Shown here: positions 1 through 12,785 of the stretch, piece after piece
Numbering within the stretch: the first letter of the stretch is position 1
Layout: every line of letters starts with the position of its first letter
Source: Sphaeroforma sirkka
Lineage: Eukaryota; Opisthokonta; Ichthyosporea; Ichthyophonida
Direction: 5' to 3'
DNA length: 29,125 bases
Assembly: GCA_001586965.3 (NCBI GenBank)
Contig: LUCW03001927.1
Coordinates: forward strand, 50,001 to 79,125
The notes under the pieces: model-generated
Database searches by the model: none
What the model saw: the letters and a program-made list of their open reading frames with translations, nothing else
Told to the model about the DNA's origin: nothing
Made by a program: the position numbers and the translations under genes

Positions 1-182
1 CTAATTCAGTACATCCCACGCACCACAGATAGAGACTGCTATTCGATGCAGACTCTTAAATCTGGAACGAGGTATTGAGTACAAGAGCTCCTATTAAGAA
101 TGCAATCCAAGAGTGGAACACAATAGATTTGTATATTTAGAACATAAGGTAGAGAAAACGAATATAACATAAGGATTCTTAC

Positions 183-422
183 CTTTGTAGTGACCTCTAT
201 ACTTTCAGACAGAAGTTGATCAAAGTTGGACTGTCGGTATAGCTGACTGACCTGTAGGAATAAAAGTACAGACATTTGAATTAATTGATGTTCAAAACAT
301 ACACAATGGCCTACGTATTATGCGAGTGACAAGAGCAGTCGTTAAATATTCTTGTATAGTAGGTATGCATGGTACTATGTCAATGTGCAACTGTATAATA
401 TATATATATGCGTATGCATATG

Positions 423-460
<38 letters not shown>

Positions 461-1416
461 AAGATATACAGGTGACACTGCCCCCTCCCTCTCACATACA
501 CACTACAGAAGTGTGTGACACATACAACCTGCCAAAGGACGCTGCAAAATAAGAGTGTGACAGATAATATAAAGACATATAAATCCCAAACCCTAGAACC
601 TACCAGATGACTCTGTAACTTCTCCTTTACAAAGTTGACCAGCAGGTGCATTATGGCTTTGGGAACACTGTCCTGGATATTCCGACGCACCACGTCGAAG
701 TATGACTGTATCAGATTCTCTGTTGAAACCCAGTGATTGAAAAAGGGACAGGTATTTAGGACAGAGAAAAAAAGGACAGGTATTTAGGACATAATAAAAA
801 AGGGACAGGTATTTAGGACAGAGTAAAAAAAGGACAGGTATTTAGGAGAAAATAAAAAGGGGACAGGTATTTAAGACAACTTCGTACAAAAGGTTTGGTA
901 TGTTTTGCATACTTGCATACTTATAGTTCTGTACTTGATAACCCATAGCCTAATTCTAGCTCAGAGCAGCACATAAGAAAATAAGACCACACGTCATGCC
1001 ATGGAAACCCATGCTTCGTTCTAGTACTCACTCCGCAAACCAAAGGGCCCTAGGGTTTTTGTGTAAAAGTTCGGTACTTACGGATGAGCTCTGTTTCGAT
1101 GCGGTCCCGAGCGCTCATGTTATCGAACTCGTCGTAGGACGTCTCTATTAACTCATCGCTGCTGTGTACGTTGTGCAGAAAATCATCCTCTTCGTCCGGT
1201 TTCTTGCCAAACAACCAGCCACTGAATAGGCCTGGCCCTGCTTTGGAATTACTGTTGGAGTTGAGGCGGGCGTAAGTACGAGAGAGGGTGGTAGCATATG
1301 GTACTTCCGGTGGATAAATATATATATATTAATATATATGCCGGTGGATAAATATATAAATATATATATGCCGGTGGATAAATATATATATATATATATA
1401 TGTATATGTATACACA

Positions 1417-1464
<48 letters not shown>

Positions 1465-4400
1465 ATAAGACGATGCCCACTCATTGTGTACTAGGGTATA
1501 TACAAAATGAATACAAGATAAAAATCGAGTCTGGAAAGACAATCCAAAACTATGAGCCAAATACTAAGACAACATGACTACATTGTAATTGTCGCGACAA
1601 GTAGGGTGTAGTATTTCAGGATGTTAATAAATTGGGTCTGGACAAGTAAGTCGATACCGGTACAACAACTACCACTCACCGCTCGTTATGCGCCAAATTG
1701 GGTAGCGTCGATTCGCTTTGCGATGCATGGATACCCTTTGCTTGTGCACTGAACGACGGCTGCTGAGAGAGAGGGCAAACATCAAAGACAACAACGCTTT
1801 AGTATGATATGATAATTAGGAATTGGGGTTATATATATGGAATCTGTGACCTGAAAAGATAAAACAATTCACTATGCGCTTTGAGATGCATGGACGCCCT
1901 TTGCTTGTACACTGAATGACGGCTGCTGAGAGAGAGGGCAAACCAGACCAAAGACATCAAACAATTAGGAATCTGGAATCTAAATTCAGAATTTGTGACG
2001 CATCAGTATGGTAATTAGAAATTGTAAATCTGAAAATAGAATCTGTGACCTGGAAAGCAAACAGAAGGCACTTTTCTGATTTGAATTGAGCTGTTTGATG
2101 GCAAAGAGAACAATACGCAACGAGTCAATATAGCAAGGGGATGAAAATATGGAATTATAATTTCTAAAGTGCCAATTATACATATATATAAAGTCATTCT
2201 TGCCCTCAGAAGGGGCCTCTGGAGGGGTCTGAGTATGCGTCTCTGATGGCGACACATTCACACCCCGCGGGTACAAGTGCAAACTACAAGCAAACCATAT
2301 CTCTATATATCACAGTAAACTACAGTAAACCCGAACTCGAAACACTGTATATGTACACTACAAAACCACCCTAAAACACTGAACGAATACACAAAACCCT
2401 AAACCCTACAACACAGATAAACTCAATAGGCACACCATACACACCATGCCATCCACCTCATAAGTAGGGTGCTCGGCCTTGTCCTCTGAGGCTGAATCGG
2501 GCGGGTTTTGCTGTATGTCTACCGGAGCTGCTGTCGGGTGCAGTGGATGTAGTGGCACTTGGTCGCTGAGGTGTGGCTGTGGGTTCGGGTTGTGGCCTCG
2601 AGTACTGTGGGTGGATGGGGTGGATCGAGCACCAGGGATTAGATAGATGGATGGATGGATATAAGTTAGATAGATAGATAGATGGATGGATGAATACAAA
2701 TTAGATAGAGAGATAGATAGATAGATATAAAATAGATGGATAGATAGATAGATATAAAATAGATAGATGGATATAAATTAGATAGATAGAGAGATATAGA
2801 TTCAATCACAAGCATACGGTTCTGTGTCGAGTGCCACCCACTATGTGTACGAATGCCACAACCACAAGCCTGGTTTACACACCTGTGATTGGGTTTCCTT
2901 ATACAACACGGATACCACAAACCTAGAGATGCTCGAACTACACAAATAAACCTGGTATACACACCTGTGATTAATTTTCAATACCATACGGATACCATAC
3001 ACATGGAAGATGCTCAAACTACACACATAAGCCTAGTTTACACACCTGTAATTAAGTTTCAATACAACACAGATACCAAACACCTAGAGACGCACATAAA
3101 CCTGGTTTACACACCTGTGATTGCGTTTCTCCATAATACGGCTCACAGCCTCCTGGCCGCCTACAAAGTCTGGGTGGTTGGTGTTGATGTACGCCAACTC
3201 CATTCCAATCAACTGCTTGATCATCGCCTGTCATATATCATCAAATGCCTTTCGCTTAACACACGTGCAACTACGCATATGTACTATCTCTCTATACTAC
3301 AAGCTGTCCTGGGTGGCTTAAGCCAAAGATCCGTACCAGAGATTAGTACACATACGTTGGTCTATCTGGAGTTAAGGCGTAGTGACTAAAAATAGTATAT
3401 ATTGAGTCAAAAATGAGTAGTAGTACAAATACCTGGGTCTAACTAAAACAAAAACTTGATCGTCTGACTCGATCGGAAGATTAGTATCCAAAATATTGTA
3501 CACTCCAATACTACACATACCTGAGTCTAAGGTTTTAGGGTTTCAATACTACACATAACTGAGTCTAAGATTTTAGGGTTTTGATACTACACATACCTGA
3601 GTCTAAGGTTTTAGGGTTTCAATACTACACATAACTGGGTCTAAGGTTTTAGGGTTTTGATACTACACATACCTGGGTCTAAGGTTTTAGGGTTTCAATA
3701 CTACTACACATAACTGAGTCTAAGGTTTTAGGGTTTTGATACTACACATACCTGAGTCTAAGGTTTTAGGGTTTCAATACTACACATAACTGAGTCTAAG
3801 GTTTTAGGGTTTTGATACTACACATAACTGGGTCTAAGGTTTTAGGGTTTTGATACTACACATACCTGAGTCTAAGGTTTTAGGGTTTTAATACTACAGA
3901 TGCCTGGGTCTAAGGTTTTAGGGTCTTAATACTACACATACCTGGGTCTAAGGTTTTAGGGTTTTGACATTACACATACCTGGGTCTAAGGTTTTAGGGT
4001 CTTAATACTACACTTAACTGGGTCTAAGTTTTAGGGTTTCAATACTACACATACCTGAGTGGGCTCTAGTCGGCTCCGCATCAACTCATTCATCACTTCG
4101 GAAATGGACTGAAAGGGCAAATGAACGCAGGAGTCAGATTGTACTGTTACGATTAGAAAATATGAAGACACTATATATATATATATATATATATCAAAGT
4201 ACAAGAACGCAGGAGTCAGATACAACAACTAAACACTACACGGCAATCCGACAACAGGATCACTTTCTTGCACAATGGTAACACTAAGCAATCTAACATA
4301 TTAACAACACTACACGACAATCCAACTATAGGACAATATCACTCACCTTCTTAAGTTCGTCGAAGCGCATCAAGTCATTGATATTCTCGCACTGGACCAC

Positions 4401-7400
4401 AATGCGAGTCAGTTCATCGAACACCAACTCAACACAGCGCAGAGACGGCTCTTGCAAACGCTCGATTTGTTTCTTGACCAGAAGTTCGAAGCAGACCTAA
4501 TGTTCATGGAACGGAATAGGCACGTTTAGCAATGCGTTTGTAGCCGACAAGGTGATTCTTTGGTAGAAACTCAGAGCAGACAATGTATTGGTACGGTTAA
4601 GATATATATATATATATATATATACCTATACCTATATATAAGACAAACAAACACACGAGCAAATCACACACACCTCAGGTACAAATAACGCCCTCCTCGC
4701 ACCGGTAGCATTGCGCATAGCCGTGCGAATGTCACTGACCGTCAGACCTTCCAGGGCGTCTACGGCATCCAACGTAGCACCGAATGTGTCATGGAATATG
4801 TAGCACACACGCGCACCCCCCGACAGCTCACGTGTCGCCAAGTCACGGTAGGTACCGTCTATGATCTGGAAGGGAACGGAGAGTGGGAGAGGTAGGTAGG
4901 CATAGAGGCGTGGTTAAGGTTAAGGTTAACGTCGACTGTGTGAGTCAAGTCGCGGCAAGTGGGACGGTGGCAAGAGATGGGATAGGGATAAGGCTATGGT
5001 CAAGGGATACGTGACCTACAATATAATTACCCACACAAAACTCTAACTACACACAAAACACTATAACTACACGAACAACACTCTAACTACACACACAACA
5101 CAATAACTACATACACACCAATCTAACTATACACAAAACTCTAACTACACACACAACACAATAACTACACAAAGCAATCTAACTACACACAAAACACTCT
5201 AACTACACACATCACACAATAACTACACACACATCACCCTAACTACACACACAACACTATAACTACACACATAACACTAACTACACACACAACACTATAA
5301 CTACACGCACAACACAATAACTACACACAAAACACTCTAACTACACACACAACACAATAACTACACAAAGCAATCTAACTACACACAAAACACTCTAACT
5401 ACACACACGACACAATAACTACACACACAACACTCTAACAACACACACAACACTATAACTACACACATAACACTAAAACTACACACACAACACTCTAACT
5501 ATACACACAACACTAACTACACACACAACACTCTAACTACACACACAACAAAAATAACCACACACACAACTCTATAACTACTCACACAACACAATAACTA
5601 CACACACATCACTCTAACTATACACAACACTATAACTACACACCCAACAAAAATAACCACACACACAACTCTATAACTATACACACATCACTCTAATTAT
5701 ACACAACACTATAACTACACAAACAACACTCTAACCACACACACTACTCTATACCTACACACACAACACTATAACTACACACACGACACTCTAACTACAC
5801 ACAAAACACTAACTATACACAGCACTATGACTACACACACAACATTCTAACTACACAAATAAAACTCTAACTACACACCTAACTAAATTAACTAGACACA
5901 CAACACTCTAACCACACACACAACACAATAATATACATAACACTATAACTATACACACAACACTCTAATTACACACACAACTCTATAACTACGCATACAA
6001 CACAATACCTACACACACAACACTATAACTACACACACGACACAATAACTACACACACAACACTCTAACTACGCATATAACACAATAACTACACACACAA
6101 CTCTATAACTACGCATAGAACACTATACTACACACACACACACAACACTATAACTACACACACAACACTATAACTACACACACAGCACTATAACTACACA
6201 CACAACATTATAACTACACACAAAACAATATAACTACACAAACAGCACATTAACTACACACACACCAATCTAACTAGACAAAAAAATCTCTAACAACACA
6301 CACAATACTCTAACTACACACACGACACAATAACTACACACACAACACTCTAACTACACACACAACACTATAACTACACATGCAACACTGTACCTACACA
6401 CATAACACTATAACTACACACACAACACTATAGCTACACACACAACACTATAGCTACACACACAACACTATAGCTACACACACAACACTAACTACACACA
6501 CAACGCAATAACTACACACACATCTCTTCGACTATACACAGCACTATAACTACAAACACAACACTATAACTACACAAACAAAACTCCAACTACGCACATA
6601 ACACTATAAACTACACACAACAGTATAACCACACACCCAAGAAAAATAACTACACACACAACACTCCAACTAGGCACATAACACTATAACTACACACACG
6701 ACACTCTAACTACACACACAACACTCTAACTATACACAGTACTATAACTACGCACACAACACTCTCACTACACACCCAACAAAAATAACTAGACACACAA
6801 CACTCTAACCACACACGCAACTCTATAACTACACAAACAACACAATAACTACACACACACCAATCTAACTAGACACAAAACAATCTAACTACAAACACAA
6901 TACTCTAACTACACACACGACACAATAACTACACACACAACACTTTAACTAGACACACAACACTATAACTACACATACAACACTGTACCTACACACACAA
7001 CACTATTACTACACACACAAAACTATAGATAAAAACACAACACTTTACCTACACACACAACAGTATAACTACACACACAACAGTATAACTACACACACAA
7101 CAGTATAACTACGCACATAACACAATAACTACACACACAACACTATAACTACACACACACCAATCTAACTATATACACACAACACTCTAACTACACACCC
7201 AACAAAAATAGATACACACACAACACTCCAACTACGCACATAACACTATAACTACACACACAACACTCTAACTACACACACAACACTCTAACTATACACA
7301 GCAGTATAACTACACACACAACACTCTAACTACACACAAAACACTCTAACTACACACACAAAACTCTAATTACACACCCAACAAAAATAACTACACACAC

Positions 7401-8895
7401 AACTCTATAACTACACACACAACTCTATAACTACACACATACCAATCTAACTACACACACAATACTCTAACTACACACACAACACAATAACTACACATAC
7501 AACACTCTAACTACACACACACACACTAACACTAACTACAACACACAACACTAACTACACACACAACACTAACTACACACACAACACTCTACCTACACAC
7601 CCAACAAAAATAACTACACACACAACTCTATAACTACACACACACCAATCTAACTACACACAAAACACTGTAACTGCACACACAATACTCTAACTACACA
7701 CACGACACAATAAACACACACACAACACTGTAACTATACACACAACACTATAACTACACACACAACACTAAATACACAGACAACACTACAGCGAGTGTCT
7801 GTACACACACCTGTGAGAACGCCTGGCTGAAGCGGGTCAGCAGCTGCAGCAGCAACGCACCTTTGTCCACATTCTCCAGATACGAGTCCCCAAAGGCCTG
7901 CATCTCCGTAGTCTTCTCTGACAGCAGTGCGTGTACCTGTGGGTGGGCGTATGGGCAGACACAGGGTATGTATAGGCGGGGGATGTGAGGGTGTGTGGGG
8001 TGGTATAGAGAGCGTAGTTGAACGTATTGCGTATGTATTGTATATGATGGATCATAGAGAGGATGTTGTTAAACGTAATACTTGTATATTAAATATGATG
8101 GATCATATAGAGGATAGAGTGAGAACGTAGCGCGTATATATTATATATGACAGATCATAGAGCGGGCATAGATAGACGTATTACGTATATACTATTTATG
8201 ATGGATCATATACAGGATGTGGTTGAACGTAATACGAATATATTATATATGATGGATCATAGAGAGTATGTAGTTGGAACGTAACACGTATATATAATAT
8301 ATAATGGATCATACAGTATATAGATATACTTGTAACGTATATATTATACACGATGCATAGCAGAGGTGCTACTGTGGGATAGACGGATGTGCAGATACAA
8401 TATAGCGATGTTAAGATAATACATAACGTATTACACAGATATTGAATGTACTAGTTATGTACATCCCATTTATCAGTAGAAGTAACACCAACGTCAAACC
8501 CCACACTCAAAGGGTACATAGATAAAGGATGTGACAGTACAAGTAACAAGGGTGTTGTGCTACATTTTCTGCTTCAGAGCTGAATAAATAAGTAGCAAAG
8601 AACATATATATATAAATATAACAGTAAAACACTTAGCAACAAACATAACAGTACAAAACAACAGCAACGTTAAATCACTCACTCTGCTGCGGAGAGAGGG
8701 CAAGCACCGACGGATGTGGGTCATCAGCAATTGGTTGAGTCGCTTCGTCAGGTATTCGGTACCGGATTGCTTGTATAGAGACTTGTAGGCGGGATGTGTC
8801 CTGAGTGGTAGAAAGAAGAATCCATTCGTTATCAGAGGGTATATATATATATACGTATATACATAACATACATAACATACATAACATACATAACA

Positions 8896-8957
<62 letters not shown>

Positions 8958-9672
8958 CCAGATTGCTTGCGCAGAGCCTGTAGGCGGGATATGCTCTGGA
9001 TAGTAAAGAGAAGAATCTCTCGGTTTCAGTATAAAGATACATACATACAAAAACCCTTTCTCTGAGTACCATATATCCAAATGCCTATAACCTCGACATA
9101 CACGTGTAACATACACCATCAGGACGTGTACCTGAAATACTCCTGCTCTGCCTCTCTCGCAGTTTCTATCGACACCTTCTGATTGATATCCGCCTGACTC
9201 CGGTTTACCACACCAATAAACCCAAGTTTACTGGCTACCACTTTGCCGGTCAATATGTCCAATGCGTCTGTGCCTGCATCCATCAGATCCAATTTCGTGG
9301 CCACGCCGATCGTCCGTAAACCTGAAGTTCAAAACAAGATGTTAGTTTATAATTAGTTTGAAACCAGTGCATCCTTCCAGAGATGAGCTCCAGCTTTGTG
9401 CACACGCCGATTGTCCGTCAGCCCAAACCCCGAACGAAAAAAATAGTTTAATTGGTTTAGAACTGTTTATCCTTTAGAATGAAGATGTTCCCATAGGATA
9501 GGGTAAGGTATATGCTTATCGCCCACCTTGAGTGCGCGGGAATGGACGCTATCAGATGTACCGAACATCCAATACAGCATGTACAGTAGCAGACATGCAT
9601 GAATACGACACACTCACCAGCAACATACTGTCCATACGCACATATGGTGACCATCCGCCAGCGGTCATAAAG

Positions 9673-9747
<75 letters not shown>

Positions 9748-11276
9748 TAAATTTAACACACTTATATACATGAACATATGGATACTTCACCTGAAAAATA
9801 TACGGCTACTATACACCCAAACACACGATTTTATACACAAGAACTAACGGATACTCTACACACGAGTCAATGCAAGTGCAGCCCATCTCCCCTACAACCA
9901 GCCACTCACCCTTGGGATCAGCTTTCTTCGCCATCTTGAGAGCGTCCGAGTTCGCGATGTCCGTGTTGGCAGCGGTTACAGCCAGTATGATGCAGTTTGG
10001 GTTGTTTATGTACGACTCAATCAACTGATGGATCTGCACTTCAATGTCATCGGGTTGGTCTCCAACGGCGATCTGAGTCACCAGAGGGGATGTTCGGTAC
10101 AATAGAGTGGGATAGGGAGACTTTAGATATGGTGATAGGGAACGTGGTTCAGAAGTGGATTAGATCGCCAAGATGGACGGATAGATAGATAGATATACAT
10201 ATACAAACATACAAACATACATATATACATACATACATACACATCTACATATATACATACATACATACATACATACACATACATACATATATATATACAT
10301 ACGTACCTACACACAGACATACAAACATCGCACACACCTTCGTAATACCCGGCAAATCAACCAGGGTCAGATCGAGCATGTTTGGGCTATATAGTTTCAG
10401 GTTGATGGGGGTGTGTGAGATGCCCTTGTTGGTTCCAGTCAGCCGGTCTGTTTCGTTGGCTATCTCGTCTCTGATCTTGGAGAAGTCTGTGTAGATCTTT
10501 CCTGGCTGGTGCAAAAACTCGCCCCATTCCGCGGCCGGCCCTCCACGCTGTACTGGGTGTTGTACTAGCTGTAAAACTGTAACAATTTGGTTGTACGTAA
10601 ACGTGAGCGCCCAGTAGGAGTATTGGGTGATGGGGGGTGGGGGTTTGTACGTAAACGCACTGGAATATGTAATTGTTTATATGTAAAAGTGAGGTCACAG
10701 TCGAAATAGTGGATAATATGCTGACTGTGACATTGTTACGTAAATATGAGCGCACAGTACGCGTACTGGATGACTTTAATATTTTTACATAAACTTGCTG
10801 AATATGCACATATTTATACGTAATATCCCTGGCGCTAAGAGTACGCGTACTGGATGATGACCTTATTTATACGTAAACTTACTAGATATGTCATTATTTA
10901 TACGTAGATATGAGCTCCAGTTGGCCTACTGTATGATGACATAATTTATACATAAACTTACTGGAATATGTACTTATTGATACGTAAATACGAGCTCACA
11001 GTTGGTCTACTGTATGTATTCGCCACAATACTACACCGAAGTACTGCTACATAGATAAGATCTCTAGCTACAGACCTACAGAGAACTGGACTCACGTTAA
11101 TGTGTAACGATAATCGGCATTGCATCAGCTGCAGAACTAAGCGGCATTGCCTATACGTGAAATGAGCTCACATAAAGGAAGGTTAAATTGCTCTTCAACT
11201 CAAAGAATTCGCAAAGTAGTGTACTCATGCTGACCTATATAAATATATATATATCTATACATGTATTTACATATAT

Positions 11277-11322
<46 letters not shown>

Positions 11323-11323
11323 C

Positions 11324-11367
<44 letters not shown>

Positions 11368-11659
11368 CACATATGCATGCATGTATGTGCGTATGTGTGT
11401 ATAAGTGTCGTTCTCTCTCTCAGCGTGCGGGCGTGTGTGAGTAAGCATATGTGTGTGAAAGTGTGAGCGAGCGTATATATGTGTGTGGATGATTGTGCGT
11501 GTGTGTCAGTGTGGTGGTTTACACACACACACATCATCATATATATATATATATATATATTATTATATGCGTGTTAAAATATATATATTTAACCGTGTGT
11601 TCATGAGTACACATGCATAACCAAATCACATTACATATATATATGATCCCCAGACCTAC

Positions 11660-11700
<41 letters not shown>

Positions 11701-11757
11701 ATCGATATACAGATATACATGAGATACACATATATAAACACACAGATATGATATGTA

Positions 11758-11793
<36 letters not shown>

Positions 11794-11800
11794 AATATAA

Positions 11801-11833
<33 letters not shown>

Positions 11834-12003
11834 TATATACAGACATATATAAAAGAGTATACATATATATATACATATATATATACATATACATAATATA
11901 TATATTCATGCATATTCATATGGATAAACATATATATATATATACATGCATATATATATTAATATAAGATCGATCTCTATACACGCACACACACACATCA
12001 CAT

Positions 12004-12066
<63 letters not shown>

Positions 12067-12362
12067 ATTGCACGGACATGGTGCGGACACATATATATAT
12101 ATATATATATATACATACATCATCGTATATGCACCTGTATACAAATAAATATAAAAAGATAAAAAAGTGATCAAATATATACGACAACACACATACACAC
12201 AATACATATATATATATATTTATATACATATATATGCATTACATTCGTGCATACATACACATATATGCATGCATACATACGTATATGCACCTGTATACAA
12301 ATAAATATAAAGATAAAAGTGATCAAATATATACGATGACAATAACACACACATACACACAA

Positions 12363-12416
<54 letters not shown>

Positions 12417-12533
12417 CTAGATCTATCTTTCCACTTATATATATACATATATATATATGTATATATATATAGATATATATATATACATAAAATATCTATA
12501 TATATATATATATACACATATACGAAAAAAACA

Positions 12534-12592
<59 letters not shown>

Positions 12593-12785
12593 TACCTAGG
12601 GGTCGTCTGGTTACGATGCCAGTTCCTCGGGGTAGAAAATCCTTGCCGACTATGTTCTCCAGAACGGAACTTTTGCCACTGGACTGTGCACCTACAACAG
12701 TGATCTGAGGCAGTTGCAGTATGTCCTCATCGACTGTGGAAAACACATCTTGAAGCTTGTTGATTACCGGTATGAGTTCGTCCAT
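183..12785 (-). CDS. DNM1L: Dynamin-related GTPase, DRP1/DNM1L class (15 exons, C-terminus off window)
   Basis: Large GTPase that self-assembles on membranes to divide mitochondria and peroxisomes. Exons, read right to left: 12785-12596, 10576-10338, 10072-9910, 9321-9132, 8800-8683, 7936-7811, 4865-4674, 4496-4347, 4108-4055, 3227-3115, 2604-2445 (or 2457), 1762-1680 (or from 1759), 1251-1082, 719-604, 251-183. All introns are GT-AG and all phases agree, giving 711 codons. Visible motifs: P-loop GAQSSGKS (residues 32-39), switch Thr59, DLPG (137-140), TKLD (206-209), NRSQAD (237-242), middle/stalk domain to about 510, a poorly conserved proline-rich insert (about 512-640), then a GTPase effector domain beginning near residue 645. 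There is no PH domain or classical PRD, which separates it from endocytic dynamins. The ATG is followed by the usual DRP1-like [13 protein letters not shown] start. The final exon (about 25-30 residues) is not in the window. The 3' boundary of the exon starting at 2604 is uncertain between two in-phase donors. Confidence 0.95.
738..883. repeat. Tandem repeat of about 29 bp, five copies, in a dynamin intron
   Basis: Five copies of a unit built on ggacaggtatttagga, separated by A-rich spacers, lie just upstream (in gene sense) of the exon at 719-604. No similarity to the neighbouring exon edge is evident. Confidence 0.85.
1300..1463. repeat. Compound AT microsatellite with a ccggtggataaat motif in a dynamin intron
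   Basis: Three copies of ccggtggataaatatata are followed by a long (TA)n run up to about 1463. They lie in the intron between the exons ending at 1680 and starting at 1251. Apparent ORFs here are Ile-Tyr repeats from the dinucleotide and are not coding. Confidence 0.85.
1877..1943 (-). pseudogene. Duplicated, decayed copy of dynamin exon 12 5' part
   Basis: This 67-bp segment matches 1714-1780 (acceptor and most of exon 12) with the same length and about five mismatches. It keeps the pyrimidine tract and the CAGCAG acceptor. In the exon 12 frame it reaches TAG just after the copied part, and there is no good donor, so it looks like a dead exon copy. Flanking sequence (aattagg... aatctgtgacctg) is also duplicated, so the duplication is longer than the exon piece. 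Confidence 0.8.
2640..2800. repeat. GATA/GATG tetranucleotide microsatellite
   Basis: Interrupted runs of agatagat, ggatggat and ataaaatag units fill the start of the dynamin intron between exons 10 and 11. Non-coding. Confidence 0.85.
2868..3125. repeat. Tandem 70-82 bp repeats carrying copies of the exon 10 donor edge
   Basis: Copies of acctgtgatt followed by a ttc-rich piece start near 2881, 2963 and 3044; the real exon 10 edge is at 3113. In gene sense each copy holds about a dozen bases of exon 10's 3' end, the GTGTG donor and roughly 65 bases of intron (tagagatgctcaaactacacacataa and variants). Confidence 0.85.
3505..4059. repeat. 38-bp tandem array, about 14 copies, with TTTTAGGG cores and exon 9 donor copies
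   Basis: Repeated unit: cacatacctgagtctaagg followed by ttttagggtttcaatacta, with alternating variants (acctgag/aactggg; tttcaat/ttttgat). The last copy runs straight into the exon 9 donor at 4055, where acctgagt is the real splice junction read on the minus strand. Diverged traces extend to about 3425. Confidence 0.92.
5029..7785. repeat. 2.7-kb minisatellite, 20-bp unit, in dynamin intron 6
   Basis: Well over 100 copies of a unit close to taactacacacacaacacta, with frequent 16-21 bp length variants and internal higher-order blocks such as cacaacactatagctacaca repeated in a row. It nearly fills the intron between the exons at 7936-7811 and 4865-4674. Strand composition is strongly skewed: almost no G on the plus strand. 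Confidence 0.97.
8010..8330. repeat. 51-bp tandem repeat, six copies, in dynamin intron 5
   Basis: The core gatggatcata recurs at about 8046, 8097, 8149, 8200, 8251 and 8302, a period of 51-52 bp, joined by gaacgtaatacgtatatatta-like spacers. Confidence 0.9.
8832..8954. repeat. Compound (ATAC)n / (TACA)n / (AT)n microsatellite
   Basis: Runs of ataacatac, then catacata, then (AT)n separate true exon 5 from its decayed copy in the same intron. Confidence 0.85.
8958..9018 (-). pseudogene. Decayed copy of the 5' end of dynamin exon 5
   Basis: This stretch aligns with 8763-8822: gattgcttg, ctgtaggcgggat and the agaagaatc stretch are shared. It copies the exon 5 acceptor and about 40 bases of exon. 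In the exon 5 frame the copy reads A-Y-P-A-Y-R against T-H-P-A-Y-K in the real exon. It then runs into the AT microsatellite without a donor, so it is unlikely to be used. Confidence 0.75.
9367..9429 (-). pseudogene. Decayed copy of the 5' end of dynamin exon 4
   Basis: The core cacgccgattgtccgt (9403-9418) matches cacgccgatcgtccgt at about 9302-9317 inside exon 4. Flanks (agtttataattagtttg and agtttaattggtttag) are repeated at the same spacing of about 99 bp. Identity falls outside the core. It is an old tandem duplication covering the acceptor edge. Confidence 0.65.
9674..9745. repeat. (AT)n microsatellite
   Basis: About 36 uninterrupted AT units in dynamin intron 3. Open frames on both strands here encode only Ile-Tyr runs. 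Confidence 0.97.
10600..11010. repeat. Degenerate repeat block with tacgtaaa / agtacgcgtactgg motifs
   Basis: Several diverged copies of a unit containing tacgtaaatatgagc, agtacgcgtactggatgatga and tatttatacgtaaacttactgg occupy intron 1 just upstream of exon 2. The unit may derive from the exon 2 edge (gtactgggtgttg), but similarity is too low to be sure. Confidence 0.6.
11230..12590. repeat. AT/TG microsatellite block filling dynamin intron 1
   Basis: Many (AT)n, (CA)n and ATAC runs are separated by short unique pieces. Within it, a segment of about 80 bp (tgcacctgtatacaaataa, then a gtgatcaaatatatacga piece) occurs twice, at about 12128-12204 and 12287-12362. No coding signal; all ORFs are Ile/Tyr/Val/Cys repeats. 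Confidence 0.9.

Noticed and set aside
1..182. Terminal dynamin exon in the first 182 bases
   Set aside because: In-phase acceptor options give stops or sequence unlike the conserved end of the GTPase effector domain, so the last exon is probably outside the window.
2198..2282. Possible extra dynamin exon encoding [21 protein letters not shown]
   Set aside because: Exon-like composition, but the only acceptor gives a phase that does not fit the neighbouring exons, and no good donor follows.
2889..3389. 166-codon plus-strand ORF
   Set aside because: Runs antisense across dynamin exon 10 and its tandem intron repeats; the repeats explain its open frame.
5029..7785. CRISPR-like array
   Set aside because: Repeats are directly contiguous without unique spacers and sit in a eukaryotic intron; it is a minisatellite.
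11188..12708. Many long ORFs on both strands rich in Ile-Tyr, Cys-Val and Thr-His
   Set aside because: They are direct translations of (AT)n, (TG)n and (CA)n repeats; the same applies to similar ORFs at 1148-1560, 8560-9119, 9457-9777, 14281-15452, 16443-17701, 18073-19059, 21416-21821 and 23685-24269.
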